A DNA stretch of 64,000 bases from the NCBI RefSeq assembly GCF_020216065.1, contig NZ_JAIWNA010000004.1, positions 277,155 to 341,154 of the forward strand, written 5' to 3'. This DNA comes from Nocardia rosealba. Its GTDB lineage: Bacteria; Actinomycetota; Actinomycetes; Mycobacteriales; Mycobacteriaceae. Of the stretch, positions 59,677 through 64,000 are shown piece by piece. A program made the position numbers and the translations under genes. Numbering within the stretch: the first letter of the stretch is position 1; every line of letters starts with the position of its first letter. The notes beneath the pieces were generated by a model. It was not told the DNA's origin. It was given only the letters and a program-made list of their open reading frames with translations, and did no database searches.

Positions 59677-60918
59677 ATGGATGGACTCAACAGGCGTGAT
59701 GCGCTGAAAGCTGGTGGCGTCCTGGGGGCGCTGGGGGCGTTGGGGTTGGCGACGACGGCGCGGGCGGAGCCGTGGAGTTGGTCGCCGGAGGAATCAGTCG
59801 CCGGGTCGGGGTCGGGGGCCGACCCGTTGACGGTGTGGGATCCCGAGGCCGACCCGGTGGTGGCACGGCTGATCGACAGCGGCCAGGTGCCGCGGGTCAA
59901 CGAACTGCTGCGCACCTGGACGCGCAACGGTCAGCCGCTGCCCGACGGATTGCCCTCGGAACTAAGGGATTTCATGGAATACGCGCGGCGGATGCCGCAG
60001 TGGACCGACTACGGGAAACTGAACACCGCGATCGAATTCAACAAGAAGCGCGGACTGTATCTCGGGGTGCTGTACGGGTTCGCCAGCGGGATGATGAGCA
60101 CCGTCATCCCGAAGGAGGCACGGTCGGTCTACTACTCCAAGGGTGGCCACGACCTCGAAGACCGTATCTCCAAGACCGCGAAACTCGGCTACGACATCGG
60201 TAGTGCCAACGCCTACGCACCCGATGGCGAAATGGTCGTCACCTGTGTGAAGACCCGCCTTGTGCACGCGGCGGTGCGCCACCTGCTGCCACAGTCGCCG
60301 CACTGGGTGCACGTGGCCGAGGAGGACGTGCCGATCAGCCAGAACGACATCATGGTCACCTGGCACAGCTTGCCGACCACGGTCATGAAGCATCTGAACA
60401 ACTGGAAAGTGCCCATCCCGCAGTACGAATCGGAAGCGTTCCTGCATTCCTGGCAGGTGGCCGCGCACATGCTCGGCGTGCGCGACGAGTACATCCCGAA
60501 ATCCTGGCCCGCCGCCAATTCCCAAGCGGCACAAGTGCTCGACCCGATCATCGCCGCCACCCCGGAGGGCGCGAAACTCGCCGACCGGCTGCTGAGCCTC
60601 GGCGCCAATATCGACCTGGCTGTGTTGACCAAGCCCGTGCTCGGCTCGTTCACCCGCTTCCTGCTCGGCGACAAGATCGCCGACGGTCTCGGCATCCCGC
60701 GCGAACCGGTCTGGGATCCGTTGCTGCGCTTCAGTTGGGGCCCGTTCATCGCCGTGCGCGAGGGCGTGCTCGGTGCCGTCCCGCCGGTGGCCGACGCCTA
60801 CTGGCTGCTCGACGAGTTCCTGCGCAAGGCGGCGCTGACCTATCTGGCCGAATTGCGCCTGCCGATCAGCATCGAGATCCCCACCATGAACCGCGACATG
60901 AGCGTTCCCCCACGCTGA
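59677..60918 (+). CDS. lcp: Latex-clearing protein (rubber oxygenase, Lcp)
   Basis: A 413-residue heme b enzyme that cleaves cis-1,4-polyisoprene to oligo-isoprenoids. A twin-arginine-like signal NRRDALKAGG is followed by a hydrophobic run and ends near ATTARA. The residues characteristic of Lcp (Streptomyces K30 Arg164, Lys167, Thr168 and His198) are present with identical spacing: Arg163, Lys166, Thr167 (RISKT) and His197 (RLVH). DUF2236 family. ATG 59677 has GAGGAG upstream. It is followed by a small secreted protein gene. Substrate range is not proven. Confidence 0.88.
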   Translation: MDGLNRRDALKAGGVLGALGALGLATTARAEPWSWSPEESVAGSGSGADPLTVWDPEADPVVARLIDSGQVPRVNELLRTWTRNGQPLPDGLPSELRDFMEYARRMPQWTDYGKLNTAIEFNKKRGLYLGVLYGFASGMMSTVIPKEARSVYYSKGGHDLEDRISKTAKLGYDIGSANAYAPDGEMVVTCVKTRLVHAAVRHLLPQSPHWVHVAEEDVPISQNDIMVTWHSLPTTVMKHLNNWKVPIPQYESEAFLHSWQVAAHMLGVRDEYIPKSWPAANSQAAQVLDPIIAATPEGAKLADRLLSLGANIDLAVLTKPVLGSFTRFLLGDKIADGLGIPREPVWDPLLRFSWGPFIAVREGVLGAVPPVADAYWLLDEFLRKAALTYLAELRLPISIEIPTMNRDMSVPPR

Positions 60919-60944
60919 TTCACCCGCACCGACCGAGGAGCATT

Positions 60945-61280
60945 ATGCGTACCACCCTCCGCCTCACCGCCGCCGCGATCGTCGCGACCGGCGTACTCAC
61001 CGCGACGGCCACCGCCGCAGCGCAACCGGCGCCGATCGCCACCGAATCCGAAACCGGTTCGTCCGCAGCCGACGCCGGGTCGGCGGCAGCACAGTCGGCC
61101 GGCTACCTCGCCCAGAACGGCGACCTGATAGGCCTCATCGTTCTGCTCGGCATCACACCCTTCCAGATGCTGACCAGCGGAATCTGCGACCTCGCCACCA
61201 TGTCGTCGCTCTACAGCCCTTGCTCGCCGGGGCGCGCCCACTACACGGTGGCGAACTCGGAACCCCTGCCACACAGCTGA
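60945..61280 (+). CDS. Small secreted hypothetical protein next to lcp
   Basis: A 111-residue exported protein. The signal peptide ends near ATATAAA-QPAP (around residue 27). The mature part has two cysteines (SGICDL and YSPCSP) that could form a disulfide, and a hydrophobic segment 'LIGLIVLLGITPFQMLTSG'. It begins 27 bases after the lcp stop with GAGGAG, so the two are probably one transcript. Function unknown; an accessory role in polymer use is only a guess. Confidence 0.75.
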   Translation: MRTTLRLTAAAIVATGVLTATATAAAQPAPIATESETGSSAADAGSAAAQSAGYLAQNGDLIGLIVLLGITPFQMLTSGICDLATMSSLYSPCSPGRAHYTVANSEPLPHS

Positions 61281-61468
61281 ATCGGCTTTGCCGCCGCCGG
61301 AGGGCTCACCTCGAACCGGCGGCGGCCAGTCGACTCCGTCTCCTGACCAGGGCACTGTCATTCGTTCTGAGGGGCCTGGACCAACTTCCTTTCACGTCGA
61401 GCCACCGCAGCATTGCTGTGGTGGCTGACCCTTTGCAGAGCTCCGCCGCGAGCATCACCGGGCGGGGT

Positions 61469-62131
61469 TCAGCGGCTGCGGGGACTGACCAGGCCCGATT
61501 CGTAGGCGAAGACGACGAGTTGGGCTCGGTCCCGGGCGTGGAGTTTGGTCATGGCCCGGTTGAGGTGGGTCTTGGCGGTGTGGGGACTGATGAACATCTG
61601 GTTGGCGATGTCGTCGTTGGACATTCCTCGTGCCGCCAAGGCGACGGCCTCGCGTTCACGGGTGGTGAGTTCTTCCAGACCGGAACCGACTGGGGGAGTG
61701 GGTGGTTCGGTGACATAGCGGGCGATGAGGCGGCGCGTGATGGACGGGGCGAGTAGGGCGTCGCCGCGGGCGGCGACCCGGATGGCGTGCAGGAAATCTT
61801 CGGGCTCGATGTCTTTGACGAGGAAACCGGCGGCGCCTGCGCGGAGAGCTTCGAACACGTAGTCGTCGAGGCCGTAGTTGGTGAGGATGACCACGTGCAC
61901 GTGGGCAAGGGCGGGGTCGGCGGCGATTCTGCGGGTCGCCTCGATGCCGTCGACGTGTGGCATCTGGATGTCGACGAGCGCGATATCGGGCAGGTGCGTA
62001 CGGGCCAGGTCGACACCTTCGCCACCGTCACCGGCCTCGGCGACCACCTCGATATCGTCCTCGATATCGAGCAGGGCGCGGAACCCACTGCGGATCAGGG
62101 GCTGGTCGTCGACCAATAGAACGCGAATCAC
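61469..62131 (-). CDS. NarL/LuxR-type response regulator
   Basis: A 220-residue regulator. The receiver domain has Asp8-Asp9 and the phospho-acceptor Asp54 (LVDIQMP) and Lys in 'GFLVKDIEPEDFL'. The LuxR-type HTH is at about 150-215 ('LTTREREAVALAARGMSNDDIANQMFISPHTAKTHLNRAMTKL'). The stop/start overlap with the histidine kinase gene is four bases. Target genes are unknown; the neighbour at 63745 is a candidate. Confidence 0.95.
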   Translation of the reverse strand: MIRVLLVDDQPLIRSGFRALLDIEDDIEVVAEAGDGGEGVDLARTHLPDIALVDIQMPHVDGIEATRRIAADPALAHVHVVILTNYGLDDYVFEALRAGAAGFLVKDIEPEDFLHAIRVAARGDALLAPSITRRLIARYVTEPPTPPVGSGLEELTTREREAVALAARGMSNDDIANQMFISPHTAKTHLNRAMTKLHARDRAQLVVFAYESGLVSPRSR

Positions 62132-63216
62132 GATCGCTCCAAAGGTAATTCGGCGTGCACGGCGAAACCGCCGGTCGGCCGTGGCCCGGTGTGCAGGCGT
62201 CCACCGAGTGCGGTGACCCGCTCACGCATGCCGAGTAGCCCGACCCCGCCCGTGCCGACGGGAGCGGCGCGGCCGTTGTCCTCGACGTCGATGACGAGAC
62301 CGTCTGCTCGATAGTCGACGCGGACCGTCGCGGTCGTCGCGCCGGCGTGGCGGGTGGTATTGGTGAGTGCTTCCTGCACGATGCGGTACACGGTTCGGTC
62401 GACGGCCACCGGCACGTCCGTGCGGTCTCCCTCGACGGTCAACGAGGTGGCCACACCGGCTGCGCGGGCACGTTCCAGCAGGTCGTCGAGGTGGGCGAGG
62501 CCGGGACGTGGTGCCTCGTCGTCGCGCAGGGCGGTCAAGGTCGCCCGCAGGTCGCGGGCAGCTTCCCGGCCTGCGTCCCGGATGGCGAGGAGGGCGGCGG
62601 GCACGTCCTCGCCGCGCTTGCGTGCCACGTGTACAGCGGCTTCGGACTGCACCTTGATCACCGAGATCTGGTGGGTGAGCGAGTCGTGCAGCTCGCGGGC
62701 GATGTGCAGGCGTTCCTCGTCGGCTCGGCGGCGCGCGGTCTCCTCGCGGGTGCGTTCGGCTTCGTCGGCTCGGCGCTCGGCCTGCCGCAAGGCTTCACCG
62801 GCCGCGCCCGCCGCGATCAACCAGGCGAGTTCGAGTGCGTCGCGACCGCGAGCGAGGGCCGCGGCGGTGTCGTGCAGGGTGATCATGGCGGCCAGCGGCA
62901 ATGCGACGATCAGGGCGACCGCCGCGATCACCGTCACGACATGGTGCCCGGCGCGGACCGCGAAATACACCGCGAACAGGAACGCCACAACGGGCACGTC
63001 GAAGCCGAGCGCCTGATAACCCACCGCGCACAACCCGGTCACCACCAGCACGGCCACCGGTGCACGCCGACGCCCGGCCAAGGCCAGACCGCTCGCGACG
63101 AGCAGCGCGTAGCCGAGCCACTCGGGGCTGCCGTGCGCTCGGCTCACCCCGGTGACCAGCAGTGCCACCGCCACACCGACGGCGACCACCCAGTCGACCA
63201 CCCGTGCCCTACTCAT
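62128..63216 (-). CDS. HisKA_3-type sensor histidine kinase
   Basis: A 362-residue kinase. Four to five membrane helices occupy residues 8-135, followed by a coiled coil of Arg/Glu. The phosphorylation site is His177 (ARELHDSLTHQISVIKVQS), and the ATP-binding domain has 'VEDNGRA' and 'GTGGVGLLGMRERVTALGG'. No large outer sensor domain, so it senses within or at the membrane. Cotranscribed with the response regulator downstream. Confidence 0.94.
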   Translation of the reverse strand: MSRARVVDWVVAVGVAVALLVTGVSRAHGSPEWLGYALLVASGLALAGRRRAPVAVLVVTGLCAVGYQALGFDVPVVAFLFAVYFAVRAGHHVVTVIAAVALIVALPLAAMITLHDTAAALARGRDALELAWLIAAGAAGEALRQAERRADEAERTREETARRRADEERLHIARELHDSLTHQISVIKVQSEAAVHVARKRGEDVPAALLAIRDAGREAARDLRATLTALRDDEAPRPGLAHLDDLLERARAAGVATSLTVEGDRTDVPVAVDRTVYRIVQEALTNTTRHAGATTATVRVDYRADGLVIDVEDNGRAAPVGTGGVGLLGMRERVTALGGRLHTGPRPTGGFAVHAELPLERS

Positions 63217-63744
63217 CCGTGCACCCTAGCCCGGACCCACGATCGACCGCGTCGTCCGGCTGGGTGACTCGTCGACTACCACGAACGCGGTACTCCGAGC
63301 GAAGAACGGCTCCGCCCCGCTCCGTCGGTACCGCATCCGCAGCATCACGAATTGTCCACTGCGGCATGATGACCGGACCCTGCGCTTCAGCCATTCTTGA
63401 ACTGATCGCCGACGACCTCCGGCACGAAGCCGGTGGCGACGACGGCACATCGGCGCGGTGAACGATATCGCTCGCCCGTCGGCGCACTCCAAAAACCGAT
63501 CGCCACCACCCGCGGCGGTGGGACGCTCCTCGACATCCGGGGAGGTCGATGGTGGCACATCGGCTCGTGGGCTGCGCCGCTCGTGCGAGGCGTACTCCGA
63601 AGCAGGTCGATCGTCGCCACGCGGTGATTCCGCCTCCGGTTCGCAGTCGGCGATCGGCCGGTGCCGCGTCCACATCGATTTCGGCGCGTGCAACGACCGC
63701 CCGGTCGTGCATCTCACTGACACGTCCACACGAAGGAGAACATC
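63217..63744. other. 528-bp region without a supported gene
   Basis: Reading frames in both directions are Arg/Ser-rich or run across each other with no ribosome site, and look like shadows. Two short similar words (GGCACATCGGC at about 63443 and 63555) occur. The right end, with AAGGAGAACATC before 63745, is the ribosome binding site of the next gene. Divergent promoters for the kinase and that gene should be here, but I cannot place them. Confidence 0.4.
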
Positions 63745-64000
63745 ATGCCCACCTCGATTCGCACCCTGGCCGCGCTCGCTGTCATCGCTCCGCTTGCCGT
63801 CGGCACGGCCGCCCCCGCTTCGGCGGCGACTGCGCTCGCCGCGTCCTACGGCATGACTTCCGGTCGTCTCGTCGCGTCATCGGCCGCGGTCATCGGCCTG
63901 CTCGGTGTGCTCGCGGGTGGCTGGGCGCTGGCCCGACCCGCCGCGGCCCGAGCGGTGTTAGGGCTGGGGGCGGGGCAGGTAGGCCACGGCGGGGGCGCCG
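63745..64000 (+). CDS. DUF6223-like secreted/membrane protein, N-terminal fragment
   Basis: The ATG at 63745 with AAGGAG upstream opens a frame that runs off the window (85 codons, no stop). A signal-like stretch PTSIRTLAALAVIAPLAVG ends at PASAAT, then 'SYGMTSGRLVASSAAVIGLLGVLAGGWALARPAA' resembles the first helices of the DUF6223 family, small membrane proteins often beside NarL-type two-component systems. Function unknown. Confidence 0.65.
   Translation, partial: MPTSIRTLAALAVIAPLAVGTAAPASAATALAASYGMTSGRLVASSAAVIGLLGVLAGGWALARPAAARAVLGLGAGQVGHGGGA

Noticed and set aside
63209..63729. Two 167-codon minus-strand frames left of the DUF6223-like gene
   Set aside because: They overlap each other in different frames, lack a ribosome site, and have Arg/Ser-rich composition.
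1..64000. Insertion sequences, prophage genes and CRISPR arrays
   Set aside because: No transposase, integrase, phage structural gene or regularly spaced repeats were seen.

Overview
The window is high-GC actinobacterial DNA, most likely from Nocardia or a close relative in the Mycobacteriales. The backbone follows the order known from Mycobacterium tuberculosis between about Rv2342 and Rv2393: sulfite reductase/cysH, hemW, hrcA-dnaJ2-rsmE, phoH-ybeY-corC-like-era, an AmiA2-type amidase, recO-uppS, a SmtB/FurB regulator pair, glycyl-tRNA synthetase, dgt-dnaG, a Rv2342-like small protein and tRNA-Asn. LGFP repeats, DUF7373/DUF3558 lipoproteins, type VII secretion (T7SS) partner proteins and a latex-clearing protein fit Nocardia.

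Layout. 1-857: partial MFS exporter and divergent TetR. 912-2056: histidine-rich protein behind a CsoR-type operator. 2247-8111: assimilatory sulfate reduction operon (minus strand: cysteine leader, sir, cysH, cysD, cysN, sirohydrochlorin chelatase). 8309-11268: SnoaL-like protein, hemW, DinB-like protein, small ORF. 11326-13088: orphan T7SS-like pair. 13343-20925: heat-shock and ribosome/RNA block from hrcA to era. 21017-28611: four-gene membrane signalling block (periplasmic-binding-protein-like membrane protein, Ser/Thr kinase, lipoprotein, Ser/Thr kinase), which interrupts the ancestral era-amidase order. 28613-36423: amidase, hydrolase/TetR, recO, uppS, LGFP protein, TetR/ABC-2-like pair. 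36657-43351: HAD protein and a T7SS accessory island (EspG-like, PPE-like, EspC-like, alpha/beta hydrolase, two lipoproteins) without secretion core genes. 43437-55543: zinc regulators, glyS, PapA-like acyltransferase, MerR, TPM-domain protein, hydrolases, dgt, dnaG, tRNA-Asn. 55549-64000: YefM-YoeB toxin-antitoxin, ECF sigma/anti-sigma operon, small membrane proteins, rubber oxygenase Lcp, NarL-type two-component system and a truncated secreted protein.

How the genes fit together. The sulfur operon takes sulfate through APS (CysDN) and APS reductase (CysH) to sulfite and sulfide (Sir), and makes siroheme for Sir (chelatase). It is probably attenuated by a leaderless Cys-rich leader peptide. 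Many regulator targets are adjacent with readable operators: two tandem TetR sites, a TetR palindrome, a MerR site in a 19-bp spacer, a YefM palindrome, and a CsoR-type site whose regulator lies outside the window. The most novel-looking parts are the PBP-like/kinase/lipoprotein/kinase block, whose two kinases share a four-cysteine ectodomain, and the two T7SS-like loci whose PPE-like proteins share a C-terminal tail. There are no insertion sequences, phage genes or CRISPR arrays.
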